From Dolomedes plantarius (taxonomy: Eukaryota > Arthropoda > Arachnida > Araneae > Dolomedidae), in contig OU015495.1 of NCBI GenBank assembly GCA_907164885.2, positions 106,031,545 to 106,095,544 on the forward strand: a stretch of 64,000 nucleotides of DNA, written 5' to 3'. Each line of letters starts with the position of its first letter. Within the stretch, counting starts at the first letter, position 1. Positions 36,205 to 47,152 of this stretch are shown one piece after another. The translations under genes were made by a program, and so were the position numbers. Below the pieces are notes generated by a model. It saw only the letters and a list, made by a program, of their open reading frames with translations. It did not search any database and was not told where the DNA came from.

Positions 36205-37036
36205 TATTCCTGATAGTATTTGGAGTTAATCTTGACATTTTTTTCCACTCTCTTTATTTTTAACTTGCCATTATAAGAAAAACCAGCAACAATCATAAAT
36301 CCCTTAGAAAAACTTTCTTTCGATTCTTTGAACCATGTACTTAATTTTTTTTCTCCCCTTTTATGATAATAAATGGTTTTTTTTTGTTGCAATCATTTAA
36401 ATACACCCATGATTCATCTATTGTGACAATTGTTTTCCATTTTTCTTTGGATAAGTGTTTCTCATATAGAATTCTGCAGCGTGTCCTGCGTTCAGCGATA
36501 TGATTTGGAAGAATACGATGCACATTGCGTTTTTTCGCTTTCTTAAGATTTAAATCAACGTTTATTATTTTGTTTACAGTGGACACCGAGCATTTTAATG
36601 ATTTTGCAACTGTCCTTTGACTAGGAGGATTTTCTTTTAACATTAAACAACGTACCTTTGCAATAGTCGAAGATGTCCGTTTTTTCCTTGGATACTTGTT
36701 TGGAATTTTTGTCTCACTTGAGGCTCCAATTTACGTTTTTTTCCTTTCTTGTTGACGATATTATCTATCGACGCTTTAGATATCACAAAACCATGACTCT
36801 CACATCGTTTTTGGATATCGGAGTATGCATATTTCTCTTCGGAAAAAGCATAAATGTAGCCTTCGAACCACTGTTTTGTTAAAAACGCCATTTTGTATAA
36901 AAACAAAACTTTCAAGTCGAAGACGATAATTTTGACTTTTAAAAACATAGTACAATTGCAATTATTTCTTTTGCAGCAAACGCTTTTTTATTACCGCTCA
37001 CCAAAATCGTCTAAAAATGTGCGAACAGCCTCTGTA

Positions 37037-38414
37037 TATAAAGAAGTATTTTAATACTTATTTAAGTATTTTATTATTTGAAAAAGTGACAGACACATCG
37101 CATAAAAAGCAAAAAGCTTGTTTTAGAATATATTTAAGATATAGCCTAATGATGTTTCTAGGTTATTTCCAGAAATAAATGAAAGCACCTTGTATTTTTC
37201 CCTTTTTTTCCAACGCTAGAGGGCAATTTAATCTCTTACAGACTGAGACAGATAATAAAAAAATAATATAAAATGCGTGGATAAATATACAGATGGAAAA
37301 AAAAATTCATAATCATATTTTGCATAAAGTAATTTTGCTTTTGGAATGACTAATTCTGCCAGATTTGCAGCTGTGTCTAACTGAAAAGTTTGCAATGAAG
37401 AAAAAAAGAGAGATTAAAATTGCAAAGATGAAGTAATATAAATAAGAATGGAGTGTGAATGCAAATTTCCACATATTTCTGGTGTCCAATAAATTGTCAT
37501 AAATTTAAAGAGTGTTATTGGACGCTGACGAATGATATTTTTTTATAATTTAAGATGACATTTTTGGTTCCCAGGATGTACGTTAGTATTATAAATCTGT
37601 AGACTGCTACTTTGTGCTTATTTAAATATGTAAATGTGAGCTCGAGAATTCTTGTTCAACATTTTAAATTAAACTCAAATAAAAAATTCAAAAGTAAATA
37701 CGTGTGGACGGAAGAATTTGAAAAATAAAATTCACGATTTACAGTTTTTTTCCCCTCTAGAAACTTTTTTCAGAGAGAGATTCCTTAATTATAAAAATGT
37801 TCTTCCGAGAGTGAACTACGAGCAAATTTTGTTTTTCTACAATTTCTCAAATCTGGTTGCAGAATGAAAAAAACAATGAAAATAGAGAAAAATTCTGCTC
37901 TATAAAATGCGGCCGTATCAAATAAACGGCAAATAAAAAAAATCTCAAGTATGGAAGTTGAGTATTAAATGGTGAATCGAGATATAAAAAGTTGTTTTGC
38001 GACGCTCATTTCTGTAAATTCTGTCTGTGCGCTGTCTATACCACTTAATACTCAAAATCTGTACTTGAGATTATTTTAGAATGACGAGTTACTTTATTTT
38101 AATTTTTTATAAGAGTCGAGAACTTCTAGATAATTCTAAATGAAAGACTTGGAAGTCTGCAAAGGCATTAGTTGAATGTGAGATGAAGATAAAAGTCGGC
38201 ACGTTTAAAGAGTGCTATGGTTCTAAACTTGATTCACAAGAGGTAAACAAACCAAGATTTACTATTCAAAGCCGTTAGTAAATGGTTAGAGTCACCTACG
38301 TTTACAACCGTACACTGTAATAGAAAACTAGTATTATGCCCTCTCTTTACAGTGTTCACTGTTAAAACTTACTTTTATAGAAACCAAAACTGAAATGGTA
38401 CCTACAACTTACAG
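37037..38414. other. No gene seen
   Basis: About 1.4 kb of AT-rich sequence without frames over 60 codons that I recognise. Confidence 0.5.
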
Positions 38415-38505
38415 CCAAGGCCACAAACACTCCCGCTTATCAGAGGATTTGATTCCATGGGCTCGGGTTTTGACTAGCGTCTAAGCTATTCGGCTAATCC
38501 CAAAC
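38415..38505 (-). mobile_element. Old tRNA-derived SINE (family B), copy 3
   Basis: The minus strand shows GGGATTAGCCGAATAGCTTA (A-box region), then CATGGAATCAAATCCTC (B-box region), then GATAAGCGGGAGTGTTTGTG, the same order as at 29.69 kb. Confidence 0.58.
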
Positions 38506-38814
38506 CGGATAACAGCAAATGAAACTGACATTCATCTCTTTGTGTTACAGGATTTTGGGATGTTTATTTTTTCATTATTTAGGAAAAGTAATTTCGTGAA
38601 CGCCTACGGTCTACATTTTTATAGAGATGGAATTTATTTGTTCTGTGTTCACTTAACAAGGAAGAATAATTGATGTGGCAAAAGAAGCTAAAGTATAACC
38701 ACCTTTAAACTTTATAATATATACTTTAATTACTTTAATTTATACTTTATACTTTATTATACTTTATGATCTTTATACTTTATACCTTACCTAAAGTATA
38801 AAGGTATGACTTTA

Positions 38815-39239
38815 CCGTAAAATCTGGAGTACCGTAAAATCTGGAGTATAATACGCACTTTTTTTCCCCATTTTAGTCCGCAAAAATGAGGATACGTATT
38901 ATAATCGTGTACCAAAAAACGTAATTTTAAACATCGAATAAACGACAAACAATAGATGAGCTGTGTTATTGTTAAAGTGATTAAGCCAGTGATAAATTTG
39001 ACAGTATTGTTTGTTTTGAATTAAAAATTTAAGTTTTTTTTTTCTACCGAATTTGTTGTTTTCGTTCCGTTTTATTAAAAATTTTATTTATGTTAATAAA
39101 CATTGGTGCAATTTTTTAAATAAAATATGGAAAAATTATGGGTGCGCATTATAGTCGAATTTTAATTTTTCCGAAAATTTCGCGAAAAATCAAGCAGGCG
39201 TATTATCCACGTGTGCATATTATAGTCAAGATTTTACGG
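38815..39239. mobile_element. Pogo-like MITE with CCGTAAAATC ends
   Basis: Starts after TA with CCGTAAAATCTGGAG, a unit present twice in tandem (38815 and 38832), and ends in the inverted CAAGATTTTACGG at 39239. TATAATACGCAC on the left pairs with GCATATTATAG on the right. Internal words such as GCGCATTATAGTCGAATTTT repeat the same theme. Non-coding. The right flank is CA rather than TA. Confidence 0.6.
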
Positions 39240-39390
39240 CACAATACGCACTGTTAAAAAAGTTGGTGAAATCTGTCTCTCCGTAGAAATGAAGTAATCT
39301 CTTCAATTTCTACACCTTTATTTGAAGCTAGCGAGGTTTTCAAATATTTCCCACCGTGCGTGGGCTGGAAAATGTACGGGAAAAATTCTA

Positions 39391-40021
39391 TCGATTTATA
39401 TAAAACAGTTCCATAACTGACTGACTCACTGACTGATTGACTGACTGATATACAATGCATAGACCAAACTGCTGGACCTAAAGGGTCTTAGATTTTTTAA
39501 AATAAAATTTTTAACTGTTTTTGTAACTTTTCTTAAGTTTGCATTTAAAATAATAAATTGAAGGTTATAAAATTTATATCACGAGAAAGATCATAAAAAT
39601 TCCTTTAAAATGAAATCTTTTTTGTATCTTTACCTCCATTTTCGGATTTTTGGTCAATTTTTAAAGATTAATTTTTAGAATTTAATTTATTAAATGCTGA
39701 TCACGTGATTTCTTTTTCTGGTACTTTAAATAAATTTATCGTCGCGTCCATAACAATGAAATAGGCAAAAAAATATTTTTCCCTTGTTAATGCGGCAGAC
39801 GATAGGACATTATCCAAAAAAATATTAAAATACAGTAAAAGATATGTTCCTCAAACTGTACTATATTAACTGTACTATATTCTTTAGTATGTTCTATTAG
39901 ATTTTATTTGAATATTTTCTTCTACATTATTTTGTCTATAAAAATATCTGTTACGATTTTTTTATAAATATATTTTTTTGGTTTATTCATCAGTTGCATA
40001 CATTGATCGTTGCATTTATTA

Positions 40022-40052
<31 letters not shown>

Positions 40053-40781
40053 ATATATATACACACACACACACACATATATATATATACAGTCGAACCT
40101 CCATATATCGAACTTCCACATATCGAAATTTTCTATATATCGAACTCTTAGCAAATCTCCATGTTCATTACATAGAAAAATTGTTTCTATATATCGAAAA
40201 AATCTCTATATATCGAAATTTTTTTCAAGACAAATTGGGAGATTTTATTCCACTTCAGAATAAAATCTACCAATTTTTGGCATTTGAAACAATATGTCGT
40301 GGACTTCAATTCGCGGAAAATGTCCCTGATTAAGTTTTTAGTGGACTGAATAAATACGAACATTCCTTTGAACTTTCCGAAAAACTGGCTGTTCAGCAAG
40401 ATATTCGTAGTTTTTTTTTTAAAGAATGTAACTGTGATCATTGTAACCACTGTCTGGATTATTTTTTTTTTAAGGTATGTAGTGCTCAATAAATCTTTCA
40501 TATTAATTCATTTTTTAGTTATTAACTTTCATTTAATGAGATTCGAATATAAATTAGAAATGGAGTTTCGTATACGAAAATTAGCTTTAATTTTTTTTAG
40601 GAGAATTATGATAAAACTAAGCTCAATTCTATATATCGAAATTTCTATATATCGAATTTTTTTCCGGCAATTTGCTACTTCGATATATGGAGGTTCGACT
40701 GTATATATATATATATATATGTTTATTTTTTTGGCATTAATTACATACATTGACCGTTGTATTTATTTGGAATTCAGCTAG
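39391..40781 (+). mobile_element. Non-autonomous Helitron, copy 2, with nested pogo MITE
   Basis: Starts after A with TCGATTTATATAAAACAG and ends AATTCAGCTAG before T, matching copy 1 over its length (GCTGGACCTAAAGGG, GCTGATCACGTGATTTC, TAATGCGGCAGACGAT). It lost the CCGT...ACGG hairpin region near the 3' end. A duplicated ACTGTACTATATT lies near 39855-39885. A pogo-type MITE sits in its TA tract. Confidence 0.8.
40090..40701. mobile_element. Pogo/Tigger-type MITE (612 bp)
   Basis: TA at 40088-40089 and 40702-40703; ends CAGTCGAACCTCCATATATC and a near-perfect inverted right end. ATATATCGAA is repeated many times in subterminal position at both ends (at least four times on the left, three on the right). 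A 104-codon minus frame (40187-40501) might be a relic of the transposase C-terminus, but I cannot identify it. Confidence 0.87.
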
Positions 40782-41656
40782 TTTTCAGCTCGGGTTTTCA
40801 GAAAATTTAAAATCATGGTATATAAAAAGTTCTTTTTTATCTTATAATTATTAATAATTATACAATACATATAGGTATGCACTGTACTTTCGAAGGACAG
40901 TATTTTTGAGGAAAAAAAAAATCAATTTAAAAATTTCGGTAGTGAGTGTGAGCGGTCGTAAATATTGGAATACTTGTACAAAGAGCAAATCAAAGTACAG
41001 AGATGAATTATTTGTATGCAACTAGCGAATGAATACATCAAAAGTTAATCTTTTTTTACACGCAATCTTTTATTGCGTCTTCAGAAATCTGCTTTTTGTT
41101 TGCAGTTTCTTCCTTTGAACAAACAAACAAACAAAAACTCAGAAGTCATAACTATCTTACCCTGAACAAACGCTTCTTTGCTGGAGGCAATTAATGTCTT
41201 CGGAGCGGATGTACTTCCTAGACGTGTAATCCCTGGGGCGAAAGCGCTCTGTTTATGTACTGCTGTGATGTATCATGGTAATATTATCCACCAGACAGCG
41301 TGAAAAAATGGTAATTGTGATATATTTCTCATGTCATTTATTACTACGTGTCACCCTTTTTTTCTTTTCTTTTTTTTGCTGGGGAAATTTGTTTCTCTCC
41401 TTTCCTACTGAAATTAGATTCATAGCTAGGATACGAAATCTTGGAGTAAACTGATTTTTTTTTCTTTTTGCTAGGATATTAATCCCTATAAGACAGATAA
41501 AAAAATGATCTGGTTTATACTTTAGACGCCGAATTGAAAATTTTCTTTATTTGGAGAAAATCAATTTCTATTGTTGCTTTCTCTTTTCTGACGGAAAGCA
41601 AAAAGAATGCATAGTAAATTATGTTGGGTAAAATGCTGTCCCTTATAGTAAACGAA
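40782..41656. other. No gene seen; R4 end fragment at 40800-40855
   Basis: Begins with a short piece of the R4 repeat (ATAAAAAGTTCTTTTTTATC), then AT-rich sequence. Confidence 0.5.
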
Positions 41657-41660
41657 TTGA

Positions 41661-42514
41661 GACCGCTGTGTTCTAACCCTATTGGATTCGATCACCTCAA
41701 TGTTAACCTATTGAGATAGTATATCTACTATTTACAACTACACAAATGCTGATTAATCAAATAATAATTACAAGATAAAAAGAACTTTTTATATACCACG
41801 TTTTTAAATTTTCTGTTGAATCATATAAACTTGACAATTCTACGTATTAATAAATACTTTTTAAAAATTTTTTTGATGAATTATCCCATCAACTTGAAAG
41901 AAAATGAAGTTAATTGGAAGTTAACTTGCGTTTAACTTTTCCTTCCCGTTCCGGCCGATAGATGGCTGCACCAGTCTACAAAGCGAAAATAACTGAAAGT
42001 TAATTCAATTCTGCTTAAAGATGGCTAAAAGTATAAAAAAAATTCATAGTCATCGTGGTCTGAGCTATTCTAAAAGTTTCAAATTTCTAGCTAGTCGGGA
42101 AGTTAGTTAAAAATCGATTGCAAGATTTGTACTAGACAAAAAAACAAACACACATACAAACGAACAAGAAAGCGAATTAATAAAAACATGTAAAACATGG
42201 TATTTTCAGATAGCCTGGACTTTTCTGTCCCTTGCAACAGGATTTCATTTTATAAATTTCGTCTCCCCCAAAGGAATTGAGGAGCGTTTAAAACACATTA
42301 TACCATATTTTCCCTCAAATAATTTAAATTTTAAAATATTATTTGAAAATAAAAAAAAAATGAAAAATGCACCAAGTTGTAAAATTTCTTTTCTATTACG
42401 GAGTACAATTAAAAAAAAAAAACTCTAAATCCAAGTTGGCAATCCTTGGACACATTTTCTCTATAGGCTAATAGAATTGATGTGATCGAATCCAGTAGGG
42501 TTAGTGCACAGCAC
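41661..42514. mobile_element. R3 TTAA MITE, copy 5, carrying R4
   Basis: The most degraded R3 copy: left flank TTGA, right flank no longer TTAA. It starts GACCGCTGTGTTCTAACCC and ends GTTAGTGCACAGC. The usual word GATAATCCAATAAAAAGGGT is split near 41765 by about 430 bases of R4 and resumes at GGTATTTTCAGATAGCC near 42200. Confidence 0.78.
41765..42195 (-). repeat. R4 interspersed repeat, copy 2 (nested in R3)
   Basis: An inverted copy of 4215-4650, clearly an insertion because the R3 sequence continues on both sides. The limits set by R3 run from about TAATTACAAGATAAAAAG to about AATAAAAACATG. Confidence 0.7.
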
Positions 42515-42976
42515 CAGGGAATTTCCCCGGAATTATTTCACGAGAAAGGAAATATTTCATTAAGAGATAAATTGAAGGGAAGTCCTGGTATTCAAGGGAA
42601 AAATGTTCAGAGAGAATAAATTTGTTTTACTTATGTGTTGTTTAATTTTATAAAATACAAATTAAAATAGTAACAGAAATGTATTAGCCAATAATAATTA
42701 AACCAATGCAATTCAATCAGTTGTAATTTTTAAATTTATTTTTTCTGTGAATTAAATTTTGTTTTTATTTAGAATAGTTTTATTTGCAATGAAAATCAAA
42801 TCAATAGTTAGAATTAAAAAAAAACACTATGTAAGAAAAATATAAGTATGAAATTTTATTCATAAAGATTATAGGTCTAGTCTTTCAACTTTTTTTAATG
42901 CCATTAAAGATATCAACTAGTTGTTTCAAATGCCTTTCTTTTCACTTATTAATGTAGCTTCCTAGGGCATAAAAGA
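42515..42976. other. No gene seen
   Basis: AT-rich, nothing recognised. Confidence 0.5.
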
Positions 42977-42980
42977 TTAA

Positions 42981-43636
42981 ACCCGTAACACTTAAAACGG
43001 AGTCAAGGGTCGGACTACCCTAATAACGTCACGCTTCGAGTGCGGAGGCTTTATTCTATAGAAGATGTTGGCCATATCCGACCCAAGGGTGTGTCTTCCC
43101 CCTCCCGTACTCTCCCCTCTCATTGCAAGAGATCGAGTTGACAAGGAACCCTACCAGATAGACCTACTAGATCCCCCTACTAGATATAGGAATAAGTAAA
43201 TACTAGTGTCTTCGTTGAAAACCATTATTTATGATAAGTAGTCATTTAAAAACTTTTATTATTTATTATTTGTTATTTATTTTTATTTCGATTTCAAAGG
43301 CCAAAAATGTCAGTATATATTCTTTTTAACATTTTTGTGCTTGGAAAGTTGGTTTCACTAACTTCTAAAACTAAGTAGACTAAATTACATATTAGACCTA
43401 ATATATACAACATTCTAATTAAATGCCAAAGATATTTTCTTTGTTTAGCAAAATTACAATTCGTTGTTCATTTTTCCTAAAACAAGGATTCTATTTCATG
43501 CAAAATATTATAAATAAATGTTATTATACAACAAAAATGCTTATTTCTACCAAAAACCGTATCAAAAGAGAGATCGGGTCGTATCCAATCCGACCGTACC
43601 ATCTATTTCGTCTCAAACCACCGTACCGTTAGAGGG
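42981..43636. mobile_element. Possible TTAA-flanked element (about 656 bp)
   Basis: TTAA at 42977-42980 followed by ACCCGTAACACTTAAAACGG, and CCGTACCGTTAGAGGG followed by TTAA (43637-43640). The ends match loosely. It includes a C-rich stretch near 43000-43190 unlike its surroundings. Tentative. Confidence 0.35.
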
Positions 43637-43640
43637 TTAA

Positions 43641-44680
43641 CATGAGTGTGTGAAATCCTCCTTATTTTGACCCCACGCTATGACAATTATAGTATTGTGC
43701 TTTTGAGAGAAAGAAAGTATCGATATATAAGTGACGTCAGAAATGTTAAATTAATTTTAAAGATAGGAGAAAAAAACCATCTTACGATGCTCCTATTATT
43801 CTTCGGAGAAAGAAATCGCTAAATCAGAAAAACAGTACAGTTCGAAATCTAATTAGTCTTCATTAGACTACAATACTGCGAGTTTTGCGAAGATTATGTA
43901 AAAATAAGTTTTAAACTACCATGGAAAAGACAATTAATGAATCGGAATTCCCAGAAATGTTTGTCACAAAACGCTTGAAAAATTTTGCTCTGCAATTTGT
44001 ATCTTTCCTATCGGTTTCTGGTGAATAGGTTTTGCATAAATTTCTTTCATTGAGCGCTTTTATGCTCCATAATATATATGCGTCGTGAATACAGAATTAC
44101 ATGTAAAGAACCGGCAGTAGTTGCGAATAAATAATTTTCGAAAATTGTTTTCACCAATGTAGATAATTATTTCTTTTTCCGAATCGAAACTGAACGTTGT
44201 ACTCAGGCCATATAAACAATATAATAGATGTTACTGCAGTGCACGGGTTTTCAAAGGGAAAGTGAATCAAACTTATCTAATGTTAAAGCGAAATGATGGA
44301 GAAAAGACCCGTTTGCATAAAAAAAAAAAAACTTATCAACCCCCCACATCCTGATAACGTAACAAGAACGAACTCCCATTCTATCAATCCCCCTATTGGG
44401 AATTTTCTGTTAAAATCGTTTTATTTTAGATTTTAACTGAACTGCTAACTCAGTCATACTTTCGGGCATCACACCCAGTAAACGTACTGCAGTGATGCGC
44501 AAACTATCGGTTGCAAGAAAAATTATAGAGGTCACGGATTTTTTAAAAATTTGTTTTTTTAAATTATTATTATTATTATTATTAATATTATTATTTTTAT
44601 TTTTATTTATTTTTTTACCAATGCGGAGGCACTTGTCAAACATTCGCCTGTACTACGCCGCAGTTTTACTATCCACTTTA
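43641..44680. other. No gene seen; (TTA)n near 44565-44610
   Basis: The Asn- or Leu-rich frames at 44410-44722 come from a TTA-type repeat. Nothing else is supported. Confidence 0.5.
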
Positions 44681-44831
44681 TTATGGGGGCACCATATAGG
44701 CAAACGGCATTACCCCATATGAAGGGACGACACAAAGGGAGGCATTTTTCGTGGCGCGACGCCGGGATTCGATCCGAGCAACCTCAGCACCGAAAACCAG
44801 CGCGCTGTATCACAGGGCCGCCACAAGCCGG
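44681..44831 (-). mobile_element. tRNA-derived SINE (family A), copy 1
   Basis: The minus strand begins CCGGCTTGTGGCGGCCCTGT, has ATACAGCGCGCTGG and a B box GATCGAATCCC, and ends GGTGCCCCCATAATAA. The copy at 48.02 kb is about 80-85 percent alike by eye. The GGTGCCCCCAT tail is shared with the SINE at 10.87 kb, which has a different head. Confidence 0.82.
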
Positions 44832-44954
44832 ATAGTTTGAAGTAAATTTATATCATTGAATTATTTAATTAAAAAGGATGGTTTAAATTTTCTATAACAT
44901 ATTTATAATTTTTTTTCTCCTTTCTCGCATGGCGGACTCTAAATCAATAACTTT

Positions 44955-45475
44955 TCAGTGAATCCCGTCACATGTGGGTTTGATTGGCAACGATCAGGCC
45001 GACCTACTAGCAAATGAGGGCTGTTTAGAGGATTGGTCCTTTCTGAAGTCCTAACTGCATCGGAGGCTCAATCTGTTTTTAAGTCCAGGCCATACACTGT
45101 TTGGAGAGAGCTTCCTGCTCATCACTGGTATCCGACCAAAATGCCCTGGTCTGGCCGTGCTCTTTAAAGGTCTGAGACCAATGCAGTCTGGCCTGGCTCG
45201 TCTTCGGAGTGGCCATACAAAATGTATGCGCTTCGAGAACTCTACTAAGGCCTTTCCCCCTCGTTCCTGTTCTGCTGCTCCTACGAATTCTTTCCACATC
45301 GTGGACTGTTTAGGTATCCCCGTCAGCATGCTTGCATGAGATCAGGATGCTGCCGCTCACACTGCAAACGGGGCACACTTTTGCAAAAGGTGTGAGCTAT
45401 TGCTCATACGACAGAGCCTAATGAACCTGGTCTAGCATTTTCTAGTCCAGGGGGCTTAGAAACAACAACAACATA
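44955..45475 (+). pseudogene. LINE ORF2 3' end: RNase H domain, truncated
   Basis: The plus strand reads IPSHVGLIGNDQADLLANEG, the C-terminal block of an RNase H domain (W/I-P-S-H-V-G-x-x-G-N-x-x-A-D). After stops and a shift it continues with ALFKGLRPMQSGLARLRSGH and SAAPTNSFHIVDCLGIPVS, matching the C-terminal region of jockey/I-type non-LTR retrotransposons. The copy ends in a CAACAACAACA tail near 45460, the usual 3' end of such LINEs. It is 5'-truncated, as expected from incomplete target-primed reverse transcription, and inactive. Confidence 0.78.
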
Positions 45476-45553
45476 ATATTTTTATTTATATTTTCTAATA
45501 TAATATGATACTGTTATAAAAGGTGTCAAACAGTTTTGCAACGCTACACATAC

Positions 45554-46439
45554 TGTAACGTCCCCGTGGTTGAAATAAAGACACGAGAGACAGTAGACTT
45601 GTATGACTTCTTTGACAACGCAGAGCTTGTATTAAAATCTAATTCTGTACAGTATGTACAAAGGCAGAGAGACCATCCTTGTCTGCGCATGAGAGATATC
45701 ACAGGAACAGAAACAGACTTTCAGAGGAGACTCCCAGTTTTCAATAGAGAGTTATCTCTCTAACAGTCTCTGATTGAGGGAAAATGACCACCCGGCTCAG
45801 CAACTTTGATGGCTTCTCCCCAATCCTTCGCTGATGTGGTTTACCGGCTTCGGGCCCTTCTCTCCGTCACCGCAAAACTGCAGGACTCTCTAAGCTCAAC
45901 ACTCTCTGGGGTTCGCGGGCCCTTCTGGCTTCCACCTGGTCTCCGCGCAGGACACTCACGGCACTGCTGTAGACGGGACTATGCGAGGTTCAACAGCAAC
46001 TCTGGGCTCAACACTCTCTGGAGTTCGCGGGCCCTTGATCTCCTCACATCACACTATCGGCACTGCTCTCTCTAAGGGACTGACCAACACAATCTGTCGG
46101 ACTTTTTCAGGCGCCCCTACTTATCTCTCCGCCGGCGACAGAAAATTTTCCGCGTTTTCCGGTTTCACACGCTCGGCGTGCATAGCCGACGGCCATCGGA
46201 TATCCACCTCTTTTCAGCCCCCACGGGAGCCAGCGTCAGCTAGCCGGAGTCATTCTCAGTTTTCCCCCATGGGGTAGCGCCACTAGACTTTCGTTTTATC
46301 AGCGGTGTCCCGTAGAAAAAGAGAAGGGAGGCGACCGTTGGTAAAATTAAATGCCCCCCCCCCCTTGACTTCTCGGGATCACTTCTTTCTTGCGCTGGCT
46401 TGGGTGGTCTCTTCCCCAGAAAAGAGCCACGACATTACA
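45554..46439 (+). mobile_element. Probable solo LTR, GC-rich (886 bp)
   Basis: Starts TGTAACGTCCCCGTGG and ends GAGCCACGACATTACA, so that TGTAACGTC and GACATTACA are inverted terminal words. Flanks are ATAC and ATAT. It is much richer in G+C than its surroundings. A segment CTCAACACTCTCTGG followed by GTTCGCGGGCCCTT occurs twice (near 45893 and 46009). No polyprotein is attached. Internal frames up to 114 codons look incidental. Which end is 5' is inferred only from TG/CA order and could be reversed. Confidence 0.6.
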
Positions 46440-47152
46440 ATATATTGCTTACAGTCCACCTCTGGAGAGAAGATCCCCGAGAAACTGGTCACTTGGGGAG
46501 AGTTCTTTTTTGATGAGGGGTGGAACGAAGGTGACGAGAGAGGAAGAAATTGTCACCAAACATCCCCCACTTTTCGCCAAATATCGGCATTTGTCCCAAG
46601 GAAGAGTCGAACAGGTGTTTTTCTGCCGATTGACAAGGGTGTAGTCTAAAGAAAAGGCAGTGTTTACAAGAAACAGATGGGGAGAAATACACATCTGCAG
46701 TTACAATTGAAAGGAAATTTTAAACACTATATTACCTATTGGAACTATTATACCTTTTAGAATATTAACTGCCGTGATGTGCTGTATAATCTGAAATGTT
46801 TAAATGCTCATTTCTGAAGTCTATTTTCCAAGGTATAAATTTGCAACCAAGCACAACATCTTTCCCGTTTTTATTAACTTTTAAACTGGCCGAAAATATG
46901 GCTAACAAAAACCAAGTTATGAGAAAATATTTCAAAGAGGGGGAAGTTAAAGTTTGAAGAAAATTTTCCTTATTCAAATTGCGGAAAATGGGAAAATTTT
47001 ATAGTGTTGATAAAGTTAATTGTGAATTTTGATTAGAAGAGGTCATTAGGGTAGCACACTTTAAAGGGCAGGGCCGACCTTGCCAGTTGAACCTATTTGA
47101 TCTGGAAAATTAAAAATATGTCTAAACTGAAATGGCTTTAGCATATGAGCTG

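Larger units (their letters stand above)
34389..36891 (-). pseudogene. DD41D-type transposase, interrupted and mutated
   Basis: From the ATG at 36891 the frame gives MAFLTKQWFEGYIYAFSEEK and a helix-turn-helix region, a frameshift near 36645, a second helix-turn-helix (RTVAKSLKCSVSTVNKIINV), then TIDESW with the first catalytic Asp. It shifts again near 36360 and is interrupted at 36205 by the Tc1-like element. After it, at 34800 downward, LHQVKASSRTSKS stands where H-x-D-S-A is expected: the Asp codon GAC has become GTC. One missing base later the frame reads TDIPTKSPDVSPMDFCAFG with the third Asp. Counting through the shift, 41 residues lie between acidic positions two and three, hence DD41D-like. 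It ends in IEHLKHKNFM. Confidence 0.83.
34335..37034 (-). mobile_element. DD41D-type Tc1/mariner element, split by a Tc1 copy
   Basis: TA at 34333-34334 and 37035-37036; ends CAGAGGCTGTTCACACATTT and, inverted, AAATGTGCGAACAGCCTCTG. Removing the 1402-bp Tc1-like insertion leaves about 1.3 kb, the normal size for a mariner-like element. The transposase is on the minus strand. Confidence 0.88.

Noticed and set aside
40187..40501. 104-codon frame in the pogo MITE as a transposase remnant
   Set aside because: No catalytic or DNA-binding motif can be seen; Phe/Lys-rich AT sequence explains the openness.
46305..46649. 114-codon frame and overlapping frames at the end of the GC-rich LTR
   Set aside because: The frame crosses the LTR boundary, is overlapped by others on both strands, and has no domain.
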